Shown here: positions 45,026-56,410 of the stretch, piece by piece
Numbering within the stretch: the first letter of the stretch is position 1
How the letters are laid out: every line of letters begins with the position of its first letter
Assembly: GCA_905147135.1 (NCBI GenBank)
Contig: LR990054.1
Location: 11,879,001-11,943,000 of the forward strand
Reading direction: 5' to 3'
From: Blastobasis lacticolella
Taxonomy: Eukaryota; Arthropoda; Insecta; Lepidoptera; Blastobasidae
DNA length: 64,000 nt
Position numbers and translations under genes: made by a program
Notes under the pieces: generated by a model
The model's database searches: none
The model's input: the letters and a program-made list of their open reading frames with translations, nothing else
Told to the model about the DNA's origin: nothing

Positions 45026-45355
45026 CATTGTTCTGCTTAAATTATAAATATAATAAATTAAACAAGTTGAACAAATTAATCACGCTATTCGAAAAAAAAG
45101 GACGTTCGGTCGAACTGAAACCTCCTATTTTGTTTATTTTTTGAAGTCAATTATTACATTTGGACATAAATGTAATGCGTATTAAACAAAATAGCAAAGT
45201 TCGCGGTAAAGGGTGACGATTATTCCGTTTATTTCTTGTTCGTTGAACAAACATCTATCCAATAATAAACGTATATTATTTTACTCCACACTAACGGAAT
45301 ATTGCTCCTTATAAGGAAGTAAATTCGTAAAATATTTGTGAACATCTACAACTTT
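45026..45355. other. Unassigned
   Basis: AT-rich, nothing recognised. Confidence 0.4.
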
Positions 45356-45690
45356 ATATATATAATTCTTCTGTGAGTGTGTATGTCACTGAACTACTCT
45401 CAAACGACTGGACCGATTTTGATGAAATTTTTTGTGTGTGTTCAAGGGGATCTGGGAATGGTTTAGATTCACACCTAAGGTGTAGGGTAGGTGTAGGGTA
45501 GGTGTAGGGTAGGTGTAGGGTAGGTGTAGGGTAGGTGTAGGGTAGGTGTAGGGTAGGTGTAGGGTAGGTGTAGGGTAGGTGTAGGGTAGGTGTAGGGTAA
45601 GTGTAGGGTAGGTGTAGGGTAGGTGTAGGGCAGGTGTAGGGTTAGAACGCTACGCGAACGAAGTCGCGCCGGGTCCACTAGTTGTTAGAT
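45356..45690 (+). repeat. Interspersed repeat family I with internal minisatellite
   Basis: Left part CTGGACCGATTTTGATGAAA and GTGTTCAAGGGGATC; right edge AACGAAGTCGCGCCGGGTCC then ACTAGT. Related copies at 4330-4520 and 54657-54735 in reverse. Confidence 0.65.
45479..45643 (+). repeat. Minisatellite, 15 units of GGTGTAGGGTA
   Basis: Exactly 165 bp of an 11-bp unit with very few variants (one AAGTG and one GCAGG change). The antisense frame reading LHLPYTYPTPT repeatedly is a by-product. Confidence 0.95.
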
Positions 45691-45954
45691 AAAGCAATTA
45701 TTATGTCGCTAAATATTTGAGCGCTCACAGTTGCTATAATTTTCTTGGCGGTAGCACCTTATCCGAATTATTGTGGTGATTGGTGGCATTTCAATTAGTT
45801 CCTCAATAGTAAGAGAATAATAATATTGTTATTACGCGGAATTATTATATTAATAATATTGTGTTTTCACATCACTTTCAAGATTGTTCTTTTGTACGTT
45901 CTGACGTATATATAGTCCCTTGTGTATTAATATGTATCTAGGTTCCCTTTAAGG

Positions 45955-46207
45955 CCGTGGTATCCGACAGAGTAAAATAGCACCAACCTCTTATCCTTGT
46001 GGGTGTCGTATAAGGCGACTAATGTTTTCGAGGCAAAAGATCAAGAGTCTCCATAGGCTGGAAAGTGGGCAGCAGCGTTTTCCATTGTTATATATATAAC
46101 ACTGCGACCTCCAACCCGCCTGCCAAGCGTGAAGATTATGGCAATAACCTCCCCTTTCGTGGGAGAGGTCCTAAGTCCTACAGTGGACTTTTATGGACTG
46201 TGATGAT
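45955..46207 (-). repeat. Interspersed repeat family A, copy 2
   Basis: Reverse of 29661-29912: AGCACCAACCTCTTATCC, GTCGTATAAGGCGACTAA, CCAACCCGCCTGCCAAGCGT. Confidence 0.75.
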
Positions 46208-46399
46208 GGTCCTTTGTTGCATAAAATAAATTAATAAGTTGTTATAATATACGGTCACAAAAATAACTCTAGTATGTCTAATAAACATGCAATTAAAGAA
46301 GACACTTATTTAGATATTCATGGTTTTCGGATTGTTTCCTTTTAATAATAATAATTAATTATTAAATGAAATATTTCTTCATAACAAGCTTTTATCATG

Positions 46400-46943
46400 T
46401 GGCTCAAAGCTCAAACACAATGGGGTTATTTTCTTGTTTTTAGTGGATCCCAATGGCCACCTTCCTCTATCATCATCAGACCTAGTGGTATAGAACTCAT
46501 TAACACCATTCCATAGAGCTCTAACAGGATGCCACCTTCAGTCATCATCGTCAGACCTTAAATATCACCTAGAGGTGAGAAGAGTACTTATCACGACCAT
46601 TCCAAAGATGCGAAACATGATAGTGTTATCGTATTGCGTTCATTAGTTTTTATGACCACCTTTCGACTCCATTATCAGGCCAGTTCTATGGCACCATATT
46701 AATGCAATATCATCCAAGTAATACAGGTTCAGCAATTTTTAACTCAATTTAACATCGAGAACTGGGTCAAACTAGGCTTTCAAGTTTTCAAAACAAGAAT
46801 TGAAGTTAAAAACCACCTTTCGATTCCATTAACAGGCCAGCTCCATGATGCCATATTAATGCATTGTCATCCAAGTTACATTGGAATACCAAATTTCAGC
46901 TCAATTTAACACCGGGAAGTGGGTCAAATTAGGCTTGCAAGAT
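46400..46943 (+). repeat. Interspersed repeat family E, copy 2, internally duplicated
   Basis: Contains the family E blocks, and the module from CCACCTTTCGACTCCATTA to TAGGCTTTCAAG is followed by a second version (CCACCTTTCGATTCCATTA to TAGGCTTGCAAG), about 130 bp each, moderately diverged. Confidence 0.65.
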
Positions 46944-47039
46944 TAGTTAAATAACAGCTTACGGAAATAAACTTCCGGCCTTTTATTTCGGAAATAAACT
47001 ATATATTATACATTACTTATTAATTTATCGTATTTATTT

Positions 47040-47356
47040 GCCAATTGGTAAAGGCTTCCCACAACCTTCTCCAGTCATGCCTGTCGCGGGCCATCCTTGC
47101 CCAAGTCAATAGATATTCTTGACAAAAGTCACTCCACGTTTCTAACATCGTGATCCCATCTGGGCATTTCTCTCCCTCTTTTCATTGCCCCGTATCTGGT
47201 ATCTGGGGTGTCTCCAGTCATGCCTGTCGCGGGCCATCCTTGCCCAAGTCAATAGATATTCTTGACAAAAGTCACTCCACGTTTCTAACATCGTGATCCC
47301 ATCTCGGCATTTCTCTCCCTCTTTTCATTGCCCCGTATCTGGTATCTGGGGTGTCA
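47040..47356 (-). mobile_element. LINE C-terminal fragment with a 143-bp tandem duplication
   Basis: Minus strand reads MARDRHDWRRLWEAFTNW-like words, the end of an insect LINE ORF. The block starting CCAGTCATGCCTGTCGCGGG (47071) is repeated at 47214 with a single noticed difference (TGGGCATTT/TCGGCATTT). Confidence 0.8.
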
Positions 47357-48199
47357 AAGGGTCACTCTTATCGATTCTGATTTTAATTTCTTTATTTAAC
47401 AGAGATGTTACGGAGAAGGAGAAAACTTGGTGTTTTCCCTGATGGTGTGGTTTTTAATTCTGTCGTTCTTTTTACTTCCATCATACTTCTTACCATAGCG
47501 TTCTGGCAGACGGAAACTATTTGAGTATATAATATATTGAATCACAGAGGATGACATGACAAGGGATTGAATCGTGATACAAATTATGTAATCCTAGCCA
47601 TGTAAGCTAAAATGTTACGTTTTTCATACATTTTTTAAGTAATCTTTTGTTTCTATTATTTCAAGAGTTTGACGTTTTAAATGTATGTTTGTGCAATTAG
47701 TAAATGTATACATTCAAACAAAGCAATGAAAAAGAAAAATAATAAAATCACAAACGCTATCTAGCGGCGAATTGTAGTTATTTCCATTTAACTGCTTTAC
47801 TCTTTGTATCATTAAGCTATAGAAACCTATTTAACGCACAAATGGATATATTTACTAAGAGTAAGTATAAACCATAATACAATTACTCAACACTCAAACC
47901 AATAATAGAATGGAAAAATAAATTTAGTGTAGGCGACGAACCGCATTAAGGCTATTTTTGTACAATAAAAATTTATTGATACTATTTTCTATTTTTTTTA
48001 ATTAGATGTATGTTGATAAAGAAATTAATTTGCTTATTTCAACCATTTCGATGAGAGCTTAAACAAATTGATTACTCGTATTCATGTTGAATACGTCAAA
48101 TATAGAACAAATTGTTATAGATTTGCCATGGCGGTGAGCGCCCAATCAGCTGGACAAATATTGAATTAATCGTCAAGCGATAATGATAGTAATAGCTTT
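47357..48199. other. Unassigned
   Basis: AT-rich, no gene recognised. Confidence 0.4.
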
Positions 48200-48260
48200 A
48201 TTTAAATACACACATACACACTCACGACCGCAACCCACAGGGGTAGGCATGTACTGATTC
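48200..48260 (-). mobile_element. RTE-like LINE 3' tail
   Basis: ACACACATACACACTCACGA, then CAACCCACAGGGGTAGGCAT: reverse of the GCCTACCCC...GTGAG ending plus tail. Confidence 0.5.
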
Positions 48261-48680
48261 ATTATTTAAATTTAAAACAATTTGCTTTAATTAAGAAACC
48301 TTTAAATATTTTACGTATAGTTTCTTGTACCTTTTTAATGTGTATGACAATAAAATACTTACGAAAATTATTCGTCCTAAATAATCTAAAGTTATAGCAA
48401 GATAACTGGTACTGAAAGTTATGGACACTGAAAGGTGTATTTTCAAAAGAACAAGTTTTTGCAGCATTTATGCTAGTTTGAATAACTTTATGAAACTTCT
48501 GCCGATAAAGAACAATGTTCAACTGAACTGTGATTGTAGAAGTGAAGCTGTGAAAGGTAAAACTGTTTCAAATCTTAGTTGACAAAAGCTTTCATTTGAG
48601 TATAATAAAACTTATCCATTCGAGAAAGACAGGCTTTTGTCATCATTATTTGTTTAACTACGTTAAAATGGATTTTCATA
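48261..48680. other. Unassigned
   Basis: The 86-codon antisense frame 48262-48522 has no support. Confidence 0.4.
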
Positions 48681-48790
48681 GGTCAGGTTGGCCTGGTAGC
48701 AGGGTCATGGAGGTCAGATGGCAGTCGCACCACTGTAATCACATGATCTGCCAAATCCTGGATCATGGTCAAGGCGGACCCCGGGCCGTC
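48681..48790 (+). repeat. Interspersed repeat family B copy
   Basis: GGTCAGGTTGGCCTGGTAGC through CTGGATCATGGTCAAGGCGG to CCCCGGGCC. Confidence 0.7.
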
Positions 48791-49310
48791 GTGCGGGGTG
48801 ATTATACATACCTACACTATCACGTCTACACCCATGATCCTGTACAACCTCTTCGGCATTCATACCTATAACTTCTCATAATTTACGCTGATCCATGTAT
48901 GGTGTAATACTTCGTGTAATGAATTAATACACCCAAATTAATTATTTGGTAAACACGTTTTATTTCAAAATGAGGACATCGAATCGCCGAATAGATGGAT
49001 CTTAATCATAGGCTCTACGTATGTACGTAAATAGGTACACATATATTTACGTATACAACACAGACTGCATCAGAATTCCACCTGAAAACCATATCTCACA
49101 CGAAATTATACGTCAAAACAACAGATACTTTATTTATTTCCCGGACAATTCTGTTTGCTTAGCATCAAGAGATGTTTGTTTATTAGGGTGTATCTAAAAT
49201 TATGAGGTAAGCAGATAATAAGGAAAATATGCTTCATATCCCCTAAGAATAAATGTGATAGTATTATTTTTTCTATTCTATGCAGAGACAAACGAACAGA
49301 CAGCCCAGCT
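48791..49310. other. Unassigned
   Basis: No gene recognised. Confidence 0.4.
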
Positions 49311-49552
49311 GGTGGTACCTAAGCGGTAACTGTTGCCCATAGTAAATACGATTTATGCATTTAGGTTGCAGGCATCAAAAATGCAGAACTGCAGGTGCGT
49401 TGTCACTATGAGGACTAAGGTGAAATACTTCATGCCTGTGATTGCGCTGGTTACCTTATCCTTCAAACCGGAACATAACTTGGCGGCAGAGATAGATAAG
49501 GCGGTAGTACTCACCCAGGTGGACTCCTCATGCTTGCAAGATTCCTACCACC
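49311..49552 (-). repeat. Interspersed repeat family C, copy 3
   Basis: Aligns with 17681-17930 throughout. Confidence 0.7.
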
Positions 49553-50004
49553 TGATTAGTTATTAAAATAAAAAGATAACGTAAACAATATTATCTCGCT
49601 TGCAGATGTTTCTCACCCAATCGACAATATTGAGGAGGATTATTTTAGTACAAAAACGCTTCACTTTACCGACCATTCAGGACACATTGGCTATGTGAGT
49701 CGACATTATTTTAATACGTTCTAATAGATATTCTGTGTCCATATCTATCGCTATTCCAGACATCGACGTGAGCCTATCAGGTACCTACCGGCAACTTTGG
49801 CCAGGTACCTACAACGTTGTGAAATAGTAGAATAACACTAACTCTTTCTACTAAAGAACCTGTTATTCACCTGAAATATCGTAGTGGGCGACCTAGTAAT
49901 TTTCTGTTTAAACAATAAAATAAATACCGGCACAGGGTGCTCAATCGGCTCCCGAGACTGTTCATACAGTCTCAGCTGAAAACGTCGCTTCTCCAACGGT
50001 ATTA
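49553..50004. other. Unassigned
   Basis: No gene recognised. Confidence 0.4.
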
Positions 50005-50130
50005 GGAGGCACACCGAATCAGTGGCGAGCTCGTTGCGGTGCTGGAGTTTGATTAGCCTAAAAGTTCAGTTCCAGTTCCCGAACTCTGCGTGCGTCGCTT
50101 AACTTTGGTGACCGGTCTTGCAACCAGGGT
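50005..50130 (+). repeat. Interspersed repeat family D, copy 2
   Basis: AGTGGCGAGCTCGTTG, GATTAGCC and CCAGTTCCCG shared in order with 16750-16860. Confidence 0.55.
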
Positions 50131-50389
50131 TTCACGGGACGAGTGCCGCATTCATCACTAAAAATATTAGTATAGTAATACGGTTGACATGATGCTGAAA
50201 TAGTTGTATCAAAAATATAGTTTTTTAATGATTTAATATCAGTGAAAGTAGCTTTAAGATAAATAACATCAACAGTGACCTAGACTCATGAATAGAATAT
50301 AATCTGTAGAACTTAATATTAACATCAAAGCAAATAGCTATCCTCCTTTTTTGTTACGATCCAAGGCCGCCTTTCAGGATAATTGTTCA

Positions 50390-50720
50390 CGAGCATCGCC
50401 CTGGCGACTATAGAACTTAGACAACTTTGATTGGGGTCTAAAATTAATTCTCTCGAGAGGCGTGCCGAACTAATTTTGTAACAGTTATCAAGTGGGCCGG
50501 AAGCGCTTGGGTCGGCTTGATTCCCGCGAAATTGCGTGCGGGTATGAAATTATAATTCAATAGTTAGCAACTACGACAATGGACCGCTGACTTAGCGGGC
50601 CCGGGCATTCGTGATTCGGTTCGCGGTTAGCCGGATAGAATAGAAGGTCAGCATGTCTGTTCAACTCTCAGTTAACACGCCGAAATGTGGATGAGATTTC
50701 CTAACAAGACCTAAGCGGTA
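50390..50720 (+). promoter_or_regulatory. Promoter-like, repeat-free GC-richer block
   Basis: Even composition with several CpG words, ending with an arthropod initiator-like CTCAGTTAAC (about 50667-50676) and, about 45 bp on, a strong splice donor CG/GTAAGTG at 50718. This is the layout of a short non-coding first exon. No downstream exon could be identified, so the gene, if real, would continue beyond what I can resolve. Confidence 0.3.
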
Positions 50721-51774
50721 AGTGTCATACCCTCTTTTCACATCTAATAAATTTATCAACCAATTCTTTGTATCTGTGAGTAGCTGGGTCGGTGAAAAGT
50801 ATTTTTTTACATTAACGCTAATGGTTTTCAACAAAGTTGGTTTCTGATATAAATTACGACTGATTCATATTTTACAACTTGAAAAAGATAAAATGTAAGT
50901 AGCAGGTATATTGTATTTCACATGCGTATATTGAAGAGGAAAAAAATACAGCGTTTTTTACATTCGACGAAAATAAGGTTGAATAGGCATCTGGATCAAA
51001 GCTCGAATTTCGGATTATAGCTTGTGGGCTGGGTCACTGTGTGGCGGACCAATCACTTGAATAGGTGCTTGAAGAAACAATACAGTTGACGAAACGTTCG
51101 AGCGAAACAATCGTATCGAACAAAAAGGAACAGGGTAACGAGACCGAGTCAATTTACTCTGCGATTATTTTGAACTGGTGGGTGTAGTTTGCTGTTTGTG
51201 TTGGAGCATCCGTCGAATTGGAAATTTCGTATTAAATTGTATGGGATAGAACTAGGTACGCTGTTCACTTCAAGACCAACCTTAGTTATGAATATTATCT
51301 ATATAAATATTGCAGAAGGTGATAATTACCATTTGATAAGCACCTAAACCGTTACTACATTAAAACTTAAAAAAAATGAGCCTACAATCTATCGAGCTGA
51401 ATTTCTCCTGTTCTCGTTTTGATTCCTTGTATTTAAAACATGAATCGAGAAGTAAATATTCGGATATGTTACGATCAGTATTACTTTTATGTATTTCTAG
51501 CGTAATACAAGCGAGACCCCGCTGTATAGATGACGCGGTTCATCGCAATATCTATGAAAATGGTTGATACCTCAACCGTTGGACCTTGTTATAAATTCCT
51601 GAGGTATCTACATTGAACAAACAAAGCATTATTTTGGATCTAGCTCGAGTAGCACCGCACACATGAGTCTACCTACACCTATTTTAAAAGCCCGGTAATG
51701 TATTCGCTATTACCGGGTGTTCAGGTGAACTAATCAATCGGTGGCGATGACCCACTTAATTATTGGCCTTCTAT
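50721..51774. other. Unassigned, with a small signal-peptide-like frame
   Basis: At 51466-51567 (+) a 33-residue frame MLRSVLLLCISSVIQA then RPRCIDD looks like a signal peptide with cleavage after Ala16, but it ends after 17 further residues and has no clear donor. It could be the first exon of a secreted peptide or chance. Confidence 0.25.
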
Positions 51775-51930
51775 GCCCGGCCGAGCAGAAATTTAAATTA
51801 TTAATTTTAGTTTCTGTTACGGGTCTGGGCGTACTATGTAAATAATATTGTATTTAAAAAAAATTTAGTAGTTTATACAAGCTTTGCTTATTTTGGGGCT
51901 ATACGGCGCTGTGTGAATTTACCAAGCTTA
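51775..51930 (-). repeat. Interspersed repeat family F, copy 2
   Basis: Reverse of 19755-19960: TTTCTGTTACGGGTCT, ACAAGCTTTGCTTA, GGCGCTGTGTGAATTTACC. Confidence 0.55.
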
Positions 51931-52528
51931 TTATTTTTATAAAAAGACAACATTTCCATCAACCGTCCGTGTGCATCCCTAAGCAACAAAAACATTGAGC
52001 TGTTTTTTATAGTTATTAGCACTAATTTTCCCAATTGACAAGCAACGTTGTCAACCCAATTAAGAACGAAGTTCAATGAAAGCCAAAACGACAATGCTTT
52101 CTTCGTCGGAAGTAATACCATCATTGTCCAATTTACAAATGAAACCCTGCGTACCCGCACCAAACTATTGCCTGGTTGGCTCGTAAAGGCAATTTAATTT
52201 GCTAAATTTGTTATTCCAAATGTCTGCCAAGTTCCTGGGTTTATTTAACTCGGCCTCGGAGGGTCATAGCGGTGGCTTGCGGTGGTGTAATAAGATCTTG
52301 TTGTAATTAACTCAAAGTGAAATGAGCTATGTCACAGTCCCAAATTAGATTTATGGCGGCGCAGTTACGACCATTTTCATTAGGACTTCGGATCCGGGAG
52401 TGTGGAAGTTTTAGGTGGGTAGTCAATAAAGATCGCTGGTTAGCGGATCGCGAAAGAGTTTAGCTAGTGGGAGGCAAATGAGCACTCAAGCCAACTGATG
52501 GAAAGTATCGCCGTCAGCCGCAATACCC
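51931..52528. other. Unassigned
   Basis: No gene recognised. 52250-52500 is less AT-rich. The 91-codon antisense frame 51888-52163 overlaps the repeat and is not called. Confidence 0.4.
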
Positions 52529-52537
52529 GGGATTTCG

Positions 52538-52802
52538 GAGTGTAATGCTGAATCTCGATGTTAAAAATAACGATGTATTGGGTTCAGAAAGTATATAAGT
52601 ACGAATTACTCAATTGTGAATGTTCATCACCTGGATGTTCGGAATTTCGAAATTACGTATGGAGCTTCGAATTCTCAATACGTAATTTTTCGAAGTTCCG
52701 TACATCGAGGTGATGCACATTTTCAACTGAGTAATTCGTACCTATATACTTTCTGAATAGAGTACATCGCTATTTTCAACTTCGAGATTCAGTATTACAC
52801 TC
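52538..52802. mobile_element. Foldback MITE with 9-bp target duplication (Mutator-like)
   Basis: 265-bp element that is almost wholly a hairpin: arms of about 124 bp (52538-52661 and 52679-52802) with roughly 85-90 percent pairing by eye and a short loop. Ends GAGTGTAATGCTGAATCTCG and CGAGATTCAGTATTACACTC. Flanked by the direct repeat GGGATTTCG (52529-52537 and 52803-52811). Long TIRs plus a 9-bp duplication are the Mutator-like pattern. No coding capacity. Confidence 0.85.
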
Positions 52803-52830
52803 GGGATTTCGAGAATAAAATAAATGAATT

Positions 52831-52911
52831 GGCGTCAATATTCCAGTTGCGCTCTCGTGCGCGTGGGAGCGGGGTTCGCCTTGATCATAATCTAGGATTT
52901 GTCAGATCAGG
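52831..52911 (-). repeat. Interspersed repeat family B fragment
   Basis: GGCGTCAATATTCCAGTTGC and TCTAGGATTTGTCAGATCAG, reverse of family B. Confidence 0.55.
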
Positions 52912-52929
52912 TTTTTATCGGAAAACGAC

Positions 52930-53395
52930 TGTTTTTTTTTTGTTTTTTTTTATATCAAACAAGTCGGGCATTTGACCGCCATCTCACCTGTTGGTTAGTG
53001 ACGATGCGGCCGAAGATGAAGCATGCCCGTCTTGGAACAGCCCATTCACTCTAGCCTTAAAGGCATCCAGATTATATTGACCAGGGAACACACTCGCAGG
53101 CAAAGCGTTCCATTCCTTACCCGTACGCATTATAAAGGTCGAGCCAAAGCGGTTCGTGCGGATGGCTGGAAGATCCACGACATAAGGATGAAGCGCTCGC
53201 CCGGATCGCGTTTCCCGATGGCGGAAAGGGGCCGGCGGAATGTAGTCGTGCAGCTGCTTCGCACGCTCTCCGAAATGTAACCTGTAGAAGACCGACAAAC
53301 GCGCAACCCTACGCCGTTGTTCGAGGCTCTGCAGCCTAGCCTTAATCAACCGCGGGTCACAAATTATCTTCTTTGCACGTTTTTCCACCGAACTG
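52930..53395 (-). mobile_element. CR1/Jockey-like LINE C-terminal end, still open
   Basis: The minus frame 52984-53388 (134 codons) reads RRRVARLSVFYRLHFGER, APFRHRETRSGRAL, HPYVVDLPAIRT and GKEWNALPASVFPGQYNLDA, the C-terminal end of a CR1/Jockey-type ORF2 with its stop, followed by a 3' UTR containing AGGTGAGATGGCGGTCAAA. No stops within the surviving part, so a younger copy than those at 22966 and 59950. It is truncated upstream. Confidence 0.88.
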
Positions 53396-54305
53396 TCATC
53401 TAACCTCCGTAACCCTGTTAACAGGGGAACATGATCAGATTCCTATCTATATCTATATGTTCCTACATGGTTACACATTTCATTACAATGCTCTCCCTCA
53501 CCGTATGAGCGTAGATAAGTCGGTGGTACCAATCCTGGCGGACTCCTTAGGCTTGTCCGAGTCCTACCATCGGTATTTTGAAGATTAGGAGATCTCGGAG
53601 ATTTTATATCTACCTAGGTTTTAACCCCGGATAAAACCCGGGAGATAACAAATACGTATGTTCAACAAGTATGTAAAACAACAGTGAACTATTTTGCAAG
53701 GTTACGGACGATAAACCTTACTGCATAATTTAAGTCCAGCTTCAACCCACACATAACCGGAGTTCCCACAAAACATCCCTTAACCTCTAAATAAGGAGAA
53801 CAAAACGACCTCGCAAGGTATATGAATAATTAAAGGACAACGCTTTCGTATGCAAGCACTTTTTGTCAGTACCTTATGATTTATGTGACAAAGACTGGGA
53901 GCAAAATCCCATGGGCGTGTTTGTGCCGTAGATTCACCGGGTTGCATTTAATTATGGTCAGAATAAATCACGTGGGCCCCAGTTGAGCCATAAATAGAGG
54001 CTGTGACTATGGGACGTGAAAGTTATGCATTACGGCACATATCCTTATGAAGAAACCGGATTACCGTAATACCGCCATATTTATTATTATTATTTACGTT
54101 TGTTTTATTTGCTCAGACTAAGCTGGTACGTAGTTAGCACCTACGGGCCAAGACCAAGTAGGTGCTACTCTAAGTTTGTACGGGGTCCACGACTGGCATG
54201 GTATTGTCTTTTCTTCTATCGGTATTTGCATAAACTTACTATCCTGCAGGTGTTCAGTATAGCGGCTTTTTGTAACATAATGTAGGATGTTTCTGGCAAA
54301 TTTAT
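53396..54305. other. Repeat scraps then single-copy-looking DNA
   Basis: 53455-53585 mixes SINE body words (GCTCTCCCTCACCGTATGAG) with a family C-like edge. 53740-54030 is repeat-free and less AT-rich, without coding support. Confidence 0.4.
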
Positions 54306-54370
54306 TATTATTTATTTAATTCTTTATTGTCCCTTGTACTGGTTAACATCTTACAGAATCTGGTATAATT
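54306..54370 (-). mobile_element. LINE tail, TAAA-type
   Basis: ATTATTTATTTAATTCTTTA then TTGTCCCTTGTAC, similar to the reversed tail at 17139-17270. Confidence 0.4.
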
Positions 54371-54419
54371 ATACTATTAATTTACCGCCATATTTCTGTA
54401 TTTGATTACTGTATTATTC

Positions 54420-54530
54420 GCCCATATTGGTCCGCTGCTGGACTTGACTTGCACATCAGTAGCGGACCTTACTATAAACTCCACGCTTGGCAGGACGCTC
54501 GGAGATCGCGGTGTAATACACAATAGTCGG
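54420..54530 (+). repeat. Family A-like fragment
   Basis: GTCCGCTGCTGGACTTGACT and AACTCCACGCTTGGCAGGAC and GGAGATCGCGGTGT resemble the start of family A. Confidence 0.5.
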
Positions 54531-54656
54531 TCGGTCTCAGCGAGGGGCTCAGCTGGTTAGCCTTTAAGACGTTAGTCGGCTAAGCTCTTAGTATTGGTGC
54601 AATATTATGCTCAGCCACTGTATATATAATATTTTAGAAATTCTATCTATTGTATA

Positions 54657-54735
54657 ATAGTTGCCCGGTGCGACTTTGCTCGAGTGGTTTCAACCAAGTT
54701 TCATCCTAAACCTACCCATACGATTTTTCAAACGT
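54657..54735 (-). repeat. Interspersed repeat family I, copy 3
   Basis: TAGTTGCCCGGTGCGACTTT parallels 4330-4360; no minisatellite here. Confidence 0.5.
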
Positions 54736-55023
54736 TTCTTTCATCCTAAGTCTTGTGACAATAGAATGCCGGCCCGTTTTGAATTGATTCGTAAATTCGA
54801 GGTTAGTAGGTAAATGATCTTTGATTCCCTATACACGCGTGAAATTTCAAACACCTATCAGATACTCTTGCGTGGTCTGACAGATTGAAAAATTAAACCC
54901 TGTTCAGAAAACTTTTTAGGAATTATGTATGTCTTTTAATTAAAGGCCAGAGAATAATAATTAAAATAAAGTTCAGGGATTTACTTAATACAAAAATACA
55001 GTAACAAGTATCATCATTATCAT

Positions 55024-55169
55024 CTTGGCGTTATTGCCCCAGTTGTGCTCATGCGAGGGCGCGGGGTCCGCCTTGACCATGATCCAGGATTTGGCAGATC
55101 AGGTCAATACAGTGGAGCGAATGCTAACTAACATCTGTGACCCTGCTACCAGGAAACTGATCCTGATCA
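55024..55169 (-). repeat. Interspersed repeat family B copy
   Basis: TTGGCGTTATTGCCCCAGTT, GACCATGATCCAGGATTTGG and CCTGCTACCAGGAAACTGAT. Confidence 0.7.
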
Positions 55170-56165
55170 GTTCAAGATCAGAAGTGCATTACCACTTTTA
55201 GAAAAAAATCCTTTGCTGCTACTGCCACATACAGAATATCTGATGCATCGTTGAACAAATTGAATTGCCTGAAACTATTTCAGTGTATGTAGGATGCTAG
55301 AACCCTTACCATAACTTTGAAATACAAACTTGCGTCCGTATTGCAGTAGTAACTATACATTCAAAGTCAACAGATTGCATCTGCTCTTAGAGGTAAAGTT
55401 CGTTTTGAGTCGAAAGTTACGTGGCTCTGCCGATACGCATCATGTATACGGTATATAATATCCAGCGAAAGCAACTGACTGCTTATAGAAAGAAAGGCAA
55501 AGAATTTATTAAAACTAAAACTTATTATGGTAATAATCGAAATTTTACATAGTAGGTACTTTCATTACAAGCTGTTTTAGTGAGACCAATCGTTCTTTGT
55601 ACCGTATTCGTAAGAATGAGGACGTCTCCCAATTTTTGAAAACTGTGAAGAAACACGATATCTCTTAAACCAAAGAAGATATAGCTATGGCTGAAACTTT
55701 GTTATTTTGGCATAAACGATGACGTCATTCATATTTGATAAACCTTATTTTCGTACCAATAAAGCACATATTTCATTGCGCTTGACATTTCTTTAAACTT
55801 TTATAACTTCAACATTTCAAAATGGATTATGATAATAGGTTTCAATCACTGGTTTCAATGCTATGAAAAAGCATTCACATTTTATTGACAAACCTATAAT
55901 AGGATTCTACCACATAAGACGTCCTCATGCGCGAAATTGGAAACGTTCGTATGTTACCCGTTCGTGTATTGCAACCGGACGAGTAAAATTCAGAAAAAAA
56001 GTGAAAAACAATCGAAAAATCTACACTTGTATCATAATGTTCCAATTACATATTCGAAAACAGTCGTTTAAGGATACACTTTACGCCAGTCTTTAAAATT
56101 TGAAAAAAATACTTGAAGATACAGCATTTCCCATACTATTTTCATTACAGCTGTAACGTAAATGG
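55170..56165. other. Unassigned
   Basis: A basic 77-codon frame at 55863-56096 has no recognisable domain. Confidence 0.4.
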
Positions 56166-56410
56166 ACGTGTGGTGTCTGGAAGAGTAGAATAGCACCAAC
56201 CCCTTACACTCATGGGTGTCGTACAAGGCGACTAATATTTTTGAGGCAAAAGATCAAGAGTCTGGGCAGCAGCATTTTCCATTGTTATATTTATACACTG
56301 CGATCTCCAACCCGCCTGCCAAGCGTGAAGATTATGGCAATAACCTCCCCTTTCGTGGGAGAGGCCCTTATATCCTGCAGTGGACTGTTACGAGCTGTGA
56401 TTATGATGAT
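56166..56410 (-). repeat. Interspersed repeat family A, copy 3
   Basis: Reverse of 29661-29912; closer to copy 2 in wording (CCAACCCGCCTGCCAAGCGT). Confidence 0.75.

Noticed and set aside
45479..45643. Possible telomere-like repeat
   Set aside because: The insect telomere unit is TTAGG; this is GGTGTAGGGTA inside a dispersed repeat.
45475..45678. Frame with repeated LHLPYTYPTPT
   Set aside because: Translation of an 11-bp minisatellite; the unit length makes any frame periodic.
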